From the NCBI GenBank assembly GCA_950295325.1, contig OX485807.1, positions 7,506,501-7,570,500 on the forward strand: a stretch of 64,000 bases of DNA, in the 5' to 3' direction. Each line of letters opens with the position of its first letter. Position 1 is the stretch's first letter. The DNA is from Polytrichum commune. Taxonomy: Eukaryota; Streptophyta; Polytrichopsida; Polytrichales; Polytrichaceae. Below, piece after piece: positions 12,701 to 25,582 of the stretch. Made by a program: the position numbers and the translations under genes. Under the pieces are notes generated by a model. That model ran no database searches. It saw only the letters and a program-made list of their open reading frames with translations, and had not been told where the DNA came from.

Positions 12701-15349
12701 AGAACCTTAAACCCTGAACCCTAATCCAAATACAAATCCTAAACCGTCAAATTGAGATACCCCATTGACTCCCAATCAATTCAACTTCAACTCAAGCAAA
12801 GTATAAAGTGGGTGGAGTAAGTAACTCACACTTCAGTTCCACAGGTTGCATCTTGAAATTGGCGGTTTGGAAATTGTCCTAACTTGAAAATGTTTGAGCT
12901 TGGAGTTGTCGAGGGGCTGGTTGCATGTGTTACATAGTTTGGATGAGTTAAATCATCTTCAACTTGAGCCATGGAGTTTGTATTGCTTGGTCAATAAGGT
13001 AAGGGGGCCTAAAGGGGACACTAAAAGCTCTGCACCTGCCTCTCGTAGGATATGAAGCTCGAACTTAGTGCAAGATGATTACTAGGTGGGAAATCCAAAT
13101 TGTTGCTGTAGCAATTTTTCCTTACAACTTTTGGACTTCATATGAATGTCTTATTCATTGTCAGGTTGAAGATTCTCTTTCTTATTAAATGATCATATAG
13201 GTCATCTTAAAAAAAAAAATGATTGAGCTTGGAATGGTTAACAATTGTTGAGCACATCGTCCAATCTCTTTTAAACACATGTCTTTTGGTATTCTTTCAA
13301 GAGGAGTAATTAACCAAATTAGGCTTGAATTACATTGATCACATTTGAGAGGGTATTCATTTTTCCTTATCAAGGAAGAAGACAATGTGGGTTGTGGGCC
13401 TAAAACGGACATTTTTAGCCCTATGTGGACCCACTTCTCTTCGGATAGTAAACATGCGATTAAGATGAGATGGTTAGCACATCCAAGGCCATTGTCCTCA
13501 TAATTCTTGGAGCTTGTGTGAATTGTGAAGATTGGAATCAAGGTTCATTATCAAAGTGAGAGATCCTTTTATTTCTTAGAGGATCATATTGGTTCCCCTC
13601 TCCCCCAAATGCTAGTCATCATTTTCAATTCAAATTGAAAGACATTATGAGATTCGTTGCACACAAGAATTTTATTCAAGTGTCATTTTTAGTTTGTATC
13701 AAGCTAAAAGAACATGCTAACTTGCTAAATAATGTGTATGCATGTTGACTGCTAGTCTGAGCATGTGATGTCATAGCACGTTGCACCTCTGCATATGAAT
13801 TCATGTCCATGCCATTCTTGCACCATCCACTCAACATGTGCCTATCAACAACTGATAGATTTTGAACTTTGAAACAATGTTTGTATCAACATTGTTACGC
13901 CCTTGCCATTTCAAAGTTCTAAAATATATAGTAGATTAAACCTAATCACCTTAAGAATTTTTGAACACGTGGTCCACCCTCTTTTAAGCGCACCCACACG
14001 CACACATATAGGTGTCCAAAAAAAAAGAGTAACATATTTAAGCATGCTTACCTTACTATAACAAATTAGCCCATCTTTAATATATAAGCTTGCATGTGCA
14101 TGGAAGTGGTGGCAAGGCTAACCAAGCTTATTTCTCAAGTTGTACATGAAGTCCCAAGTGCATATGGGTCACTTATTGGATTCTATTAAGGCATATGGGT
14201 GTTGTTGGGTTAGTATTTTTTGCATTAGATTATTAAACTAGTGCCTCGGGGAGTTCACTGTGATAATATTAGAAAACAACGTGCGGGAAAATATAGGGTA
14301 ATTTATATTCACAAAAGAAAAAACTTAGAATTTTCTTAGAAGTAATATAGGTGAGTATGTATGATAAAATTTGTATTATAAATAATATAGGCTTGATACA
14401 AATAACGCATATTTTTAAAATATTTGTAAAAATATACCGTAGGATTTAAGGATCCTAGGTTTTTTTTGAAATAGGGTGTCCTTTGTGTTGAGAGACTTGC
14501 TTTGTTGTTGGTGTTTTAAATGTTTTTTTTGACACTCAGTACCGTTGTGTTTAATTGTGCGTGTAACTTGATTGAGAAACATGGGTTGATTTTGTTGTTT
14601 GAAACTGTTTATGAACACTCTTAATGTAAAACCTTGCTATGCCTTGGATTTTGGTGACTTAGTACTTTGAATGCTCTTAAACCCTTTGGAGCAAAATCAA
14701 ATAATTATAATGAACATACCTAGCTTAAAATTAGAGCTTCATCAAATTTAAAAGTAATTATAGGGTCATTTAAAAAACAAGAAATTAGCAAATTATATAA
14801 TAATACGGTACAAAAAATTAAGGATGGATAATTAAATACCCCTTGAATAAATACCCTCGTCACACACGTGTATACAGATATACATGTCTAGTAAACTCCC
14901 CGAGACTAGTGCAAACTAAATCTGCACTAGTTGCATCATCCCATGGTTATAACCTTGGGGCCCATGTGAACAAACAGATGTTGCTTACTAATATTATGTG
15001 TTCTCCATCTTTTATTTATCATATTTACACATGAATATGTTGCATTATCAATGAAAATTGAATTGAAAATTGGACCTCCTTTTATTTGGCTATGGTTATT
15101 AAAAGTGCACATATGTCAACTCTTTAAGTGAATACCACAAGGGATGAACTCAATGTGGTCCGTATGGACACACGTGGGTGCACAAAAGGGGTATTAGTTG
15201 TGCCTACGGGTTACAAAATCTACATAAGGTACGGGTATTATTTATTCTAGCTTCATAAACATACTAGGCATATTAGTCATATATTATCGATCCCTAGTTG
15301 ACAAAATTTACCTATAGGCCCATAGTCAATATAATGAAGTAGGTTATCT

Positions 15350-15545
15350 ATCACTATATTCGTTAATTTGGGATTTTTTTGGCATTTTGAGACAGTTACA
15401 AATATAAGAACATGGATAAAATCACACATATATTGGAGAATGTTGTAAGATGCAAATACTTTGAAGCGGGTGTTCACATCAAGAACCCAATTAAGAACTC
15501 ATATCAAGATGGTTTAGGTAGGACGACCCAAACATTAGACCATGT
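15350..15545 (+). repeat. Dispersed repeat, copy 1
   Basis: This stretch shares with 18770-18965 an ordered string: TATATTCGTTAA, GGCATTTTGAGACA, TTGTAAGATGC, ACTTTGAAGCGGGTGT, AAGAACCC, AACTCATAT and GATGGTTTAGG. Similarity by eye is about 80 percent over 190 bp. No terminal structure was recognised. Confidence 0.6.
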
Positions 15546-18500
15546 TGTTGTGGTCCATATATTAATTTGAGACAAGAGAAAGTCTCAAATTAACGAATAT
15601 AGTGATATTCTACAAAGAGCTCCAAATGAATATGTATCCAATATGTGAGTTGAATAGTGATCCCACATTGTCCAAGGGTATTTGTGCAATTACTAACATG
15701 CTCAAGCTTCTAATGCTCGAATCCATCAGTTGGATGATTCCATAGAGTTGGAAATGCCCACATTAGCCTCATCTACCTTACAATGTTTGGTTCTTGAAAT
15801 TCTCTCCTAAAATGTGAATAGTGTTGAGCATTGACTTATTGTGCATGTACTAAAGCTAATCGGTTGCCGGATTTGTAAGTTAGAATAATATTATTCTAAC
15901 CCTTAATACCGCTAAGCTATTAAGTATTCTCAAGATCAATTATTTGTATGCTTGATTTATGATCAATTCATGAAGCAAAATAGTTGGCACAAACTCAAAG
16001 GCCATGTCCATATAGTTGTACCTTCTTTATAAGGGCATGAGCTTCATGTACTACTAAGCATTTCAAAGCAAACAAATAAAAATAGGGGATTGTTGAATCA
16101 ACCTCACATTGGTTAAAATGATCATAGACACACACATCACGCAATCACACGACCTATATTTGAAGTTTTCTAGCTATGAGCTGAAAAACAAATAAAGAGG
16201 AAGCATAGTAGATACCTTGCTCCTCTTCTTGTGTGCAATGAAAAATCAATTTTGACAAGTCATGTGACTGCACAACATGGCATTGTGGTCGTTTTAACGA
16301 AATATGTGGTCGATTTAACAATCCTCTGAAAATAAATGTATAGAATGGAGATGACATCAACTTGTGTCTATTTGTGATAACTATGTTCATCTTATGGAGA
16401 TTTATGACAAATTCTAAGATGTGTAGAAGAATATGATCATTTGTAGAGAGTGTTAGAAGTATTTGTCAATGAAATTGAATACACGTCACTCAATTTTCTA
16501 TAAAAATTTATGTTTTGTTCCTAAAAAAGGTTATCATGCATACAAAATCATCTATGATTATGTACTAAATCTAATAGAAAAAAATTCTACAATTAGCATG
16601 ACTTACACATTGTGTTAGTGAAATGTTCTTACAATAAATGATTCTTACTATTTCATTATATTTAATTGATGAACTTTTGTTTGCAAAAACTCTTCCATGG
16701 AGAGAAACACCATTCAAGGATTGAAAGTCAATACATTTCGCCAACATAGTAATTATATTGGGGAATTTATCGCTCAACGAATGGGAGGTTGCGTATGAGC
16801 TTAATAACTTGGGGGGGTCACTCTCTCTTATATTAATGCATACATGTGCGCTCAAGACTTATTTATTATGGGGCTATTTACCTTGCATAATATATTACAA
16901 GGTATGATATTTTCCAAAATAAAGGTAAATGCTTCTATTTTAATACACCCTATTAATAATTATAATTTTTTGTGGGAATATTTTTAAAATACCCTATTTT
17001 ACTCATGCTGCCAAAGAAAATTGGAAAGAAGATTGCATTTCAAACAACGTGTTGAAATTTTCCCTCCCAACGCGTAGGTAGAGAACATTAACTCCACGCT
17101 GGATACGTTAGTTCCGTACCGTTCAAGCTAGCTAGCTTGCGAAGTCATCCATCCAAGCTTTTTCAACGGATAATTACCTCTTTTCACCCACTAGCACAGA
17201 CCCTACCCTAAACCCACTACCCCTAATAATTGTTTCCAGCCTATTTTACATGTACTTGCTAGATAAAAGAGGCCATTTTATGTGATGTTATTTTACGTGT
17301 AAACATGTTTCACTATTTTAAAACCCCTATATTATATGTACGTTTTTTACAAAATTTATCTACCATGAATATATTAGACCCTATTTTTTTATCGCACGTT
17401 GTTTCTATGATTTTTGCTAGTGACCTCCCGGTGCTTAATAGAAAATCATAAATAGATTTATGGTAAACCCAAATTTATTTTGTGAATTGTCATTATGAAG
17501 TAAACATGCTTGAACACTCCCCAAAAACATTGATTAAACTCAGAAAAAAGAAAAAAGAAAAAAGAAAAAGAAAAAAACTTCCAACCGAAGCTAAAGTGGT
17601 TGGATGAATGATGTAAGCAACTGCAAATTTGTGGGTTTCAAAAACAATAATATGCCCAATTGACCTTAGTAGATGTTCATTGCCAATTTGGGTCAATCTG
17701 CTACTCATTTCCATATTCTTGAACGTGGAAGGCCAATAATCTCGGGGGGGGGGGGGGGGGCAGTGTGTTAAAAAGTTAAGGATATAGATGTGAACAACCA
17801 CTATTTTATAGGGGGGTAGTAATTTCAATTCTCTTCTTTTTTTCACATGCTATCATTATGTAACTTTCTACTTTGGGTTAATAGAAAAATGGCTTGCATT
17901 ACTTATAGTTCCAAATTACCTATTATTCCATACCCTATAGTACTTTAAAGATGTCCAGTGCCATTTTTGATACCTTTATTACTCTTAAGTCCAGTTATAA
18001 TTTTTTGCCCCCATGTTTTTAAAATATCCTATCATTTGTTCACACGTATATTGCTACTCCAACCAATGACTACCCTCCCCCCGAGCCAATAATCTAGAAC
18101 ATGAAAGACATGAGGCCTTCCTTGATTTCCTTGGAGTTCCAAGAACACACTCACATGCATTCAAATGTATATAATAGTTAGTTTATGCCAATCAATTCAT
18201 GTATTTAAAGGTGACATAATTTATTCTCTTGTATTCCCAAGACTAACTATGCGGTATTGACAAGTAATTGCAAGATCACATGCATGGACATTGAGCGTAG
18301 GATCTTCATTCATGGGTATCTATTGCAAAATTGAATGTAAATCTCATTTTTATTCCAATTGAGAGGATAACTTGTTGATGGTGCACATGAGGACAATGTA
18401 TGTAAATCCTTGATGAGAATCTTGGAGAAAGGTGGGGGTAGGCAAGTTAGTGATATAATTGTAAAGAGGTTCTTGTGTATTGGAGCAGTTGATGTTGAAT

Positions 18501-18769
18501 TATTTGATGCTAATTTGTTAGATTTTAGTTAATGTCACTTGCATTATTATGATTTTAGGTACTCTTTGAATTTTGAATTTTTGAATTTTTTTCTTCTTTT
18601 GGACACTCAACGCAATTAATTTCCCAAAAATGTAGACACCTATAAAATTAATTATTTTCTGCCCAAGCTACTAGGGAGCTATAGTAGTGCACTTGAGTTG
18701 TGTTTAGATCTGTCAACCTCTTGTGACAAGTTTGAACTTTGAAGATGTTGTGGACAATGGAAACACCAT

Positions 18770-19075
18770 TGAACACTATATTCGTTAAATTGAGACTTTT
18801 TGGGCATTTTGAGACATTCACAGAAATAAGAAGAAGGATAAATGGAACACATATTGGTGAAAGTTGTAAGATGCGAACACTTTGAAGCGGGTGTGTAGAC
18901 CAAGAACCCCATTAATAACTCATATTTGTGATGGTTTAGGGTGGGCAATCCAAACCTTAGACCAAATTGAAGGGGAAATCTTAAAACATTCATATTAATG
19001 CACACAAAATATGAGAGCTTGTATGAATATGGTTTAGGTAGGGCACTCCAAACCTTAGACCATATTGAAGGGGAA
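18770..19075 (+). repeat. Dispersed repeat, copy 2, with internal duplication
   Basis: The counterpart of the 15350 repeat. Its tail is duplicated: GGTTTAGGGTGGGCAATCCAAACCTTAG with AAGGGGAAA recurs about 95 bp later as GGTTTAGGTAGGGCACTCC with the same AAGGGGAAA. It looks like a diverged dispersed element. Confidence 0.55.
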
Positions 19076-19199
19076 AATCATGTGACACTTATATTATTGC
19101 AAAAAAACATACAAAGTATGGCATGTAAAATGCATAGCATGCTAACACCACACATCCATTGGATAGTGCGACCCAAAATTATATTGCCTATGGCCCAAA

Positions 19200-19990
19200 A
19201 CCCTACGCCTACTATAGCCTATCTAGCCTTGGAGACTGCCTCTTTTTCTTTTGCATCTTTTTCTTTTGCTGCGGCTTGTTTTGCTCACATTGCTTCAACA
19301 TTCCTGAAAATCTCCGCCCCGCGACTATAGCCATTCTTGGGGTGACCGCCATCAATAACACATTTTGGATTCCGTCGGCCGCCCGAATTATACGACGAAG
19401 AATTCGAATACAATGAAGTGGACTGTCTTGCATTTATGGTCATGGCGTACATACGCTCCAACTCGATGCACGCACTAGACCGCATAGGTTTACGGGTGGG
19501 AGCAACCTGCAACGCGTCAATGCAAGAACACATGTGTTAGTTTAGGGAGGAAGATTCAAACGTGTCACACGTTCATTTTTTTAGCGCAAAATGATTGTAA
19601 TGCGTGGTTAACCATGTTTGGGGGGGGGGTTTCACCTTGTCACCGGGTGTGAGGCCAAACCCACCACCCTTAAGCGTCCTAGTCCGGGTGATGGTGTTGA
19701 GAATCGCATGTATTGTTTGTGTATTGAAAATGCTCACTTCACATCCCAAGGCATTCATGTCATTTTGAATCACTTTGTTTATTAATGGTAGCCTCTTGAC
19801 TTGTAGCCGACTTGGCCTTCTTAAGGGTCCAACCGGCGGCCTTGGCAACACAAGCTCTCAAAGATATTCTCCTTTGGCTTTTGATTATTCTCTCCCTCAC
19901 TCTTCCATTACTAGAGTCCTCCACTTTCTCCATCGGCCTAACCTCCTTTGTCTCGCCACCGCGGATGTCCTCCACCTTCTCCATTAGTAA
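19200..19990 (-). pseudogene. Broken unidentified coding remnant
   Basis: On the minus strand several short frames in adjacent phases look like one decayed protein. A basic stretch lies around 19985-19790, then frames ending near 19573, then 19533-19285 with a Ser/Tyr-rich segment (SLYSNSSSYNSGG). A charged AKEKDAKEKEA-type tail follows after a stop. This resembles the remains of a plant transposase-associated protein, but I recognise no domain and assign no function. Confidence 0.25.
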
Positions 19991-20241
19991 TCCAAGTGAT
20001 GTATTTTGACCAATAGGTTCAAGTGTTGAAAAACACTTTTCTCAATGGTTCAAGCACCAATACATTTAAAAGTCACACATGCCCTACCTAGCCTAATGAA
20101 TCCAATACTTACCTAAGGCCTAAGATATTCTAAAATAATCTATTGTGGTTCAAGGCTAATTTGTGGGGAGGCGACTAATGTTTCTATGTATTGACTCGTT
20201 AAGTGAAGGCCTAACAATGCTTAGACCGGTTAAATCCAAGA

Positions 20242-20672
20242 TTTGGCTCGGTAGCAGAGTTGTATGTAGCAACCAGCTAATTAGCTGCCCCAGTTGGCTT
20301 GGCAGCAGAGTTGTATGTAGCAACCAGCTAACTAGCTGCCCAGTTGGTTCGGCAGCAGAGTTGTATGTAGCAACCAGTTAACTAGCTGCCCCAGTTGGCT
20401 CGGCAGCTTAGTTGCTAACTAACTGCCCCAGTTGGCTCGGCAGCAGAGTTGTATGTAGCAACCAGCTAACTAGCTACCCCAGTTGGCTCGGCAGCTTAGT
20501 TGCTAACTAACTGCCCCTGTTGGCTCGGCAACAGAGTTGTATGTAGCAACCAGCTAATTAGCTGCCCCAGTTGGCTCGGCAGCAGAGTTGTATGTAGCAA
20601 CCAACTACCTAGCTGCCCCAGTTGGCTCGGCAGCAGAGTTGTATGTAGCAACCAGCTAACTAGCTGCCCCAC
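20242..20672 (+). repeat. 51-bp minisatellite with 37-bp deleted variants
   Basis: Nine units begin GGCTCGGCAGCAGAGTTG and end GCTGCCCCAGTT. Most are about 51 bp. Two (starting near 20396 and 20484) are 37 bp, lacking the GTATGTAGCAACC part, and alternate with full units, giving a higher-order pattern. It lies just outside the 2.84-kb mobile element. Confidence 0.85.
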
Positions 20673-20996
20673 TTAAATGATACCACCTTAGGTGCTAATC
20701 AAGCATCCACTAATTCCTTTTTTCTTTGCACTTTGGCTAAATGAACTAACCTAAACCACTAATGAACTAAACTAATCTAACACACAACTATTCTAAGAGC
20801 TACTTACTTCACCCACCTTGTCTCAAGCTCTAAAAGCTCACCCCCTTGAGAGACAATGAGGGAGAGAGCTTAACTAATTAAATTCACTAAAACTAATAAC
20901 CTACACACGTGGCTCAAGCTCTTAAGAACTTGCTCCCTTGAGAGCGCTTGATGGAGAGAGAGGAAAATGAGAGAGAAAACACCTTAAGTAGCAAAG

Positions 20997-21032
20997 AGGG
21001 AGAGAGGGAGAGAGGGAGAGAGAGGTGAGGAT
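20997..21032 (+). repeat. GAGAGAGG microsatellite
   Basis: Purine-rich run of (GAGAGAGG)n with variants, just left of the 2.84-kb repeat copy. Confidence 0.85.
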
Positions 21033-21071
21033 AGGGTGAGAGGATTAGCACCTCCAATCACAATCCCTTAA

Positions 21072-23914
21072 CTTTTGTGAACCCTTTGAGTGGTCCACCA
21101 CTCTGCGGGATCACTTTTAGTTAGAATGTTAGCATTAAAAGTTAGAATTGATAGGGAATTTAGGGAAAATTAGTTCATTTAGCATTTAGCCTAGAAGAAG
21201 GAAGGTCAAAATGAAACTAAGTAGTGCTAGAAGATAGCAAAGTAGAAAAAATATGCTAGCTAGTAAAAACAACTAGCTAAGCAAATATTAGTAGATGCTA
21301 GCTATTAAGCAAATGTTAGTAAATGCTAGCTAAGCAAGTGTTAGTTTATTAGTTAGTGTGAGGCACACAAGACTATTAGAGGTGGTTTAGGTAAGAAGAT
21401 AAAATCGGCTTGAAGACTTTTGAAGACAAAAAAGAAAGAGAGCAAGGGGGATACTTGCCCACTTGCCCCCTTGCCAACTCGATGGCGGAAAAATTAGAAA
21501 GATTTCTAAAGGTTTTTTGTCGGAGCCACCTCGGCGAGAGGGTGGCAACCTCAACCGGGAAAACCCCCGAGCCAAAATTTCGGGAAAGGGTTTGAAAAAT
21601 AGATCCGGTGGAGGAGGGGTCCAACCCTTTTGTGAGAGGGTTTAAAAACCCCTCCTTCCACCTTGTAGCTCTCTCTCTTTCTCTAGTTTTTGGGCGAAGC
21701 CCTGCTTCAATGTAGTTAGGAAAAAATCCTTTAGCATGTATTCTCAATGGTCTAAAAGAAAGGCTTGAGAACCTCCTCTACTCTCTCTCTCCTAGTTAGG
21801 TTGTGTGTTTATTAACACACCAACAAAATTATTCCTTCTTTTGTAGAGGTAGGTTGGATGGTAGAATTTTGAATAGAGGCATTATAGACCTCATCTGCCA
21901 ATGCCCTGAAGGCTTAGTTCAAAAACTAGAACAAGATACTTATCATTTTTCTCTTAGAGAGATTTCATATAGCTATCCATAGCCGTTTCCCATTTGTGAT
22001 TTGGTTAAGATGACAATTAGTTATGAATTTTCAAAGATGGAGTAGAAAAACTGGGTGGTCTTGTGGGTAGCGGCTGCTGGATCAGACCTGCGAGCCCAAT
22101 AGGAATTTTAATTCCAAGAAATTATATTTTTCCCAAGTAGAACTTTTGTGTAGCTTTCCAAAATGGCTTAGAACATTTGATTTGAGCATGATTTGAATCA
22201 GATATGAATTATGCAAGATGGGACACATAGTTTGAGAACTTTTGGTTGACTGCTGCATTACAGAGGACTTGCTGGGTTCACTTCGGCTTACCTTTCTAAT
22301 CACATATTTTTATCAAATACATCTTTTTAATATCTCTCCAGGGTCATATAGAACGTTTGATTTGACTAAGATTTGAATTAGATATGAATTGTTGAAGGCG
22401 AGATACATAGTTTAAGCCTTCTTGATTGACTGCTGTGTTACAAGGAGTCCGCTGAATTTCTATTACCTTAACCTGCTGATGTCATAATTTTTCTAGTTAG
22501 AGCTTGTTCATAGCTTTCCAATGGTATAAGGAAAGCCTAGATCCAAGTAGTAAGGAATGTGCTATGAATTTTTGAAGTTAGAAGGTAGATAGGTGGGTTG
22601 GAAAGGTCGGTTGAATCGACCTCACACTTCCAACCCTCATAACTTTTGCATTTCTTATCCGATTAGAGTGATTTTTAGATCATTGGAAAGATAATTTGGT
22701 GCACTAAGTATAAATATTATGCTTAGGATTAAATTACAGGGCAGAATAACACTTTATATTTTAATTGTTAACTAAGGTACGCTTACTACCAAACTAGTTA
22801 CAAAGAAGGAGGCAAGGTCGACGCTCGGAAAGTGGAGCAAGGAAGGAGGTAGCGGCTCGGCCTACATCAAGCCCAAATCAACCGAGGAAAATTGAGGTAA
22901 ATTAACTAACCTTAAGCCTTCCATTTAGGATTGGAGGGAGCACGGCTAAGGTACGCATGTCTAAACCCACTCACCTATCTCGTAAGGTCAAGTGGCTTGA
23001 CCACTTGACCGCCAAGGGAGTACCCAATTCCATTGTTTTCGGGGCCCTTGGTATGTTTTGTGGTAGTAGCTTCATTTATTAGCAAGTTTCGTGTATGGTA
23101 AGTCGGATTAATCACCGACACGACCACTCTGAATTTTGTTGGTGGAAAGGTGGGGTTAATGACCTGCGAATTCACTATTATGTTGTTGGCCCCATAGATT
23201 GGGAGTAATGGCCCCAATTTATGAAGATTGCGCAACAGGTTGAACCTACAGGTCGCCCGTCACCCTGGTCCCATTGAGTTGCATTTCGTGGTCTATCCAG
23301 TGTAAACACATTTAACAATCAAAACATACAAAATAAATCGTAAACCCTTGTTGGCAAGAGACCCGAGGTAAGGGGTGATGCCTAATATGTTAATGTAGTG
23401 AGTTAGGACGTGCAAACAAAAGTAAGTAATTAAGAAGGAATTTGTGTAAAGGGTGGGACTTAGGCCAAGTTCCCCCGCTTAGAAAACTAAATAGAACTAA
23501 ATAAAGAAATAGGAAGAATTGAATGTTCCATCAAATTGTCGTTATTCCGTTCGTTGAGTTAGGGTGGTATGAGTCACACCCGGTTGGGTGTATCAGAACC
23601 ATCCCAATTCACAAATTAGGATTGCCTTGGTTTCAAGGCTGGTGCGTCTGCGCGTAGAATAGGTTGTAGGTTAAGGTTAGAACTAGATATGAAATTGGTT
23701 AGTGGAGTTTAAAGCCACACTAGTAAAAAACTAAGGCCTAACCTCCGGAGGTACTACGACGCATATTTAATCTCCCTTAAAAATCTAACTACTCACGTTA
23801 TACACCTATCATCCGGGTTCGGCTTGGGCGCCTGCAAATGCAGGCCACCTTCACCGAAGGGCTTGTGTGATACTTTTAGGCTCCCTCGAAAGGGGGTGGC
23901 CCAAAAGTACCACA
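21072..23914 (-). mobile_element. 2.84-kb repeated element, copy 1
   Basis: The whole stretch matches 60589-63429 in reverse complement at very high identity; the translated short frames differ at only a few residues. Termini in this orientation read TGTGAACCC at the left and TACCACA at the right, that is TG...CA ends, as in a solo LTR. The flanks ACTTT and ACCTT could be a decayed 5-bp target duplication. Each end holds an imperfect hairpin, for example GTGAACCC pairing with GGGATCAC around a GAGTGGTCCACCACTC core. The longest frame is about 120 codons and matches nothing I know. Solo LTR is the best guess; a non-autonomous DNA element is the alternative. Confidence 0.7.
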
Positions 23915-24172
23915 ACCTTCACCTCTAAAGTAGGGACTAATCCCCTTCCACCAAGCTTCCTTCTTCCTAAACTAACAAGGTGGATCCAAAAGTGGGCATT
24001 TAACCCGCGGAGCTCACCTTGCTTCACCTTACCCCCTACTCACAATATCAAGGCATACTCTTATTGAATTCAAACCTTGGAATAACCACACCACACATTC
24101 TAATGCCTAAACTTAAATCCACACCACACTTCACTCTTTTTATGTTTTGTGAATAATCATAACACCTCAAAG
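23915..24172. other. Short spacer
   Basis: No gene or repeat recognised between the 2.84-kb element and the 3' end of the FCP1-like gene. Confidence 0.5.
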
Positions 24173-24686
24173 TCAAACTAAAATTGGTTTCGAAGAGTTA
24201 ATCACCACATGTGGGCACCATTTTGGGCTCACACCGGGGGTGTTCACGTCGGAGTTGGCGAGGAGGGGCAATGCATCCCGCAAAGGAATGGAAAGGGTGC
24301 CGCTCTTCGTAGGCCGAGCGTCCATCCGAAGCCGCCGTTGAGGTGTAATATTGCCGCCAGGCGGAGAGGGGGACGCCCGGACACATTTGCGATCTATGCC
24401 CTTGAGCGGCGACGGGGACGGAGATCGCCGGAAGATTTGCTTCAGTGGGGGGCTATCGACGACGCCGGCGTCAAGAGGCTCCTTGGAGTAGTCAATGGTT
24501 GACGCGGCATCGTAAACGGTCTCATAGAAGAAGCTCCCCAAGTCTGACTTGCTGACGATGTCAATCGAGGGCTCCAAACATTGGCACAAAAATGGAAACG
24601 AAACAAAACCCAAGGGAAGAGGGTTTGATAGAGCGCGTGAAAATCAAGATACATATGAAGCATATATTACACAAAGTGGATGGGCG

Positions 24687-24688
<2 letters not shown>

Positions 24689-24715
<27 letters not shown>
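24689..24715 (+). repeat. AC dinucleotide microsatellite
   Basis: Run of CA repeats inside a probable intron of the FCP1-like pseudogene. Confidence 0.9.
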
Positions 24716-24717
<2 letters not shown>

Positions 24718-25386
24718 GTAGTGTCTCAAATGAGCTTGTTAAATTTCGCGTGAGATAACTGTACAAATGGTCTCGTGGATCCAAGTATCTCTCGCCTATG
24801 GGATTATTCCTAACAAAATTGTTTACGGGTAGTCCGCTACCCCAGAGCGCCTGGAGGTATTTACTAAGGTCTAACAAAAATCGGTCCCGGACCTTCTCAA
24901 CCGTCCACGTAGGGCAAACTATGAAGTTGGCCGTCGGGTTCAACATGTTCTTTGCGGCGCTGTCGTCCACCATGAGCGTGTTCTCGCGGGTGGGGCGGAT
25001 GTCGTAGGGGACGCCTATCAAGGACGGACACTGGTCCTAAAAAATGGGCTTCAAGACCTTGAGATATTGGGGGGAAGTGGGGTTGTTTGGTTTTTGACGA
25101 CTTTGCTGTCATGTGTGTACAATATTCTACAGGCTTCCTGTGCTAGGACCATGCAGGGGGGCTCGATGCCCTTGAAGATGAACTCCACGACGGCATTGGT
25201 GTTCTCGGCCTTCATGGAGCTCCACACGACCACCCACCATCGTTGTTGGGCGATCTGGAGGAAGGTCCGAAGCCACGGGCGGAGGTGAACTAGCTTGCTC
25301 TTTATGAACGTGGGCGGCCCGTCATAATTAGCGTCCTCGGGCTTGCAAAAGGGCACCGTGGGGGCCCTACGGCAATGAACGCACTA

Positions 25387-25397
25387 CACGAGGACAC
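25387..25397 (+). other. Target-site duplication, left copy
   Basis: CACGAGGACAC here is repeated exactly at 41655-41665, immediately outside the right terminus. Mutator-like elements make 8-11-bp duplications. The same 11 bases encode the end of the DLNGVLV motif of the FCP1-like gene on the minus strand. Confidence 0.85.
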
Positions 25398-25582
25398 GGG
25401 AAACTCAAGTATGTGAGCGTAGAGCGGAGAGCGGAGAGCGGAAAATTTAGATTTTGTTGGGTAATTTTAGGAGAAGCAGTGCCTATTTCCGTGGAATTAG
25501 AGATAGTTTGAATTCTATATTTGGAAAGGTACCCCCATTCCCGTGGACATAATAACCCATAATTGTTTGAGAAACCAACGGA
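25398..25582 (+). repeat. Left terminal repeat of the Mutator-like element
   Basis: About 185 bp that is nearly identical to 48671-48868. It starts GGGAAACTCAAG, has three GAGCGG-type units, then CCTATTTCCGTGG and CCCATTCCCGTGG, and ends CCAACGGAT. The captured ParB-domain gene begins exactly at its inner edge. Confidence 0.85.

Larger units (their letters stand above)
12701..19199. other. Gene-poor AT-rich region
   Basis: No supported gene. It contains a G17 homopolymer at 17744-17760, an AAAAAAG microsatellite at about 17545-17578, and two copies of a dispersed repeat listed separately. Open frames here are short and AT-driven. Confidence 0.6.
24173..25397 (-). pseudogene. FCP1/HAD phosphatase-like gene, 3' part
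   Basis: The minus-strand translation carries the core of an FCP1-homology (HAD) domain: YDGPPTFIKSKLVHLRP, then WWVVVWSSMKAENTNAVVEF, then the second signature ENTLMVDDSAAKNMLNP, followed by a helical tail. The first signature, LDLNG, lies across the transposon at 41655-41783. Proteins of this fold dephosphorylate phosphoserine, classically on the RNA polymerase II tail. The fragment is broken. There is an in-frame TAG at 25384-25386 immediately after the junction, a frame change near the G6 run at about 25070-25075, and another in-frame TAG at 25038-25040. A further exon around 24613-24173 has a Ser-Pro repeat (RRSPSPSPLKGI). An AC microsatellite at 24689-24715 lies in an intron. Start and splice sites downstream of the HAD core are uncertain. 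Confidence 0.65.

Noticed and set aside
16571-16855. Open frames of 60-120 codons scattered through 12-19 kb
   Set aside because: AT-driven frames without domain, codon bias or splice partners.
21376-21747. 123-codon frame in the 2.84-kb element, conserved with 62729-63127
   Set aside because: Conservation reflects the near identity of the two copies. The translation is low in recognisable features and overlaps other equally conserved frames.
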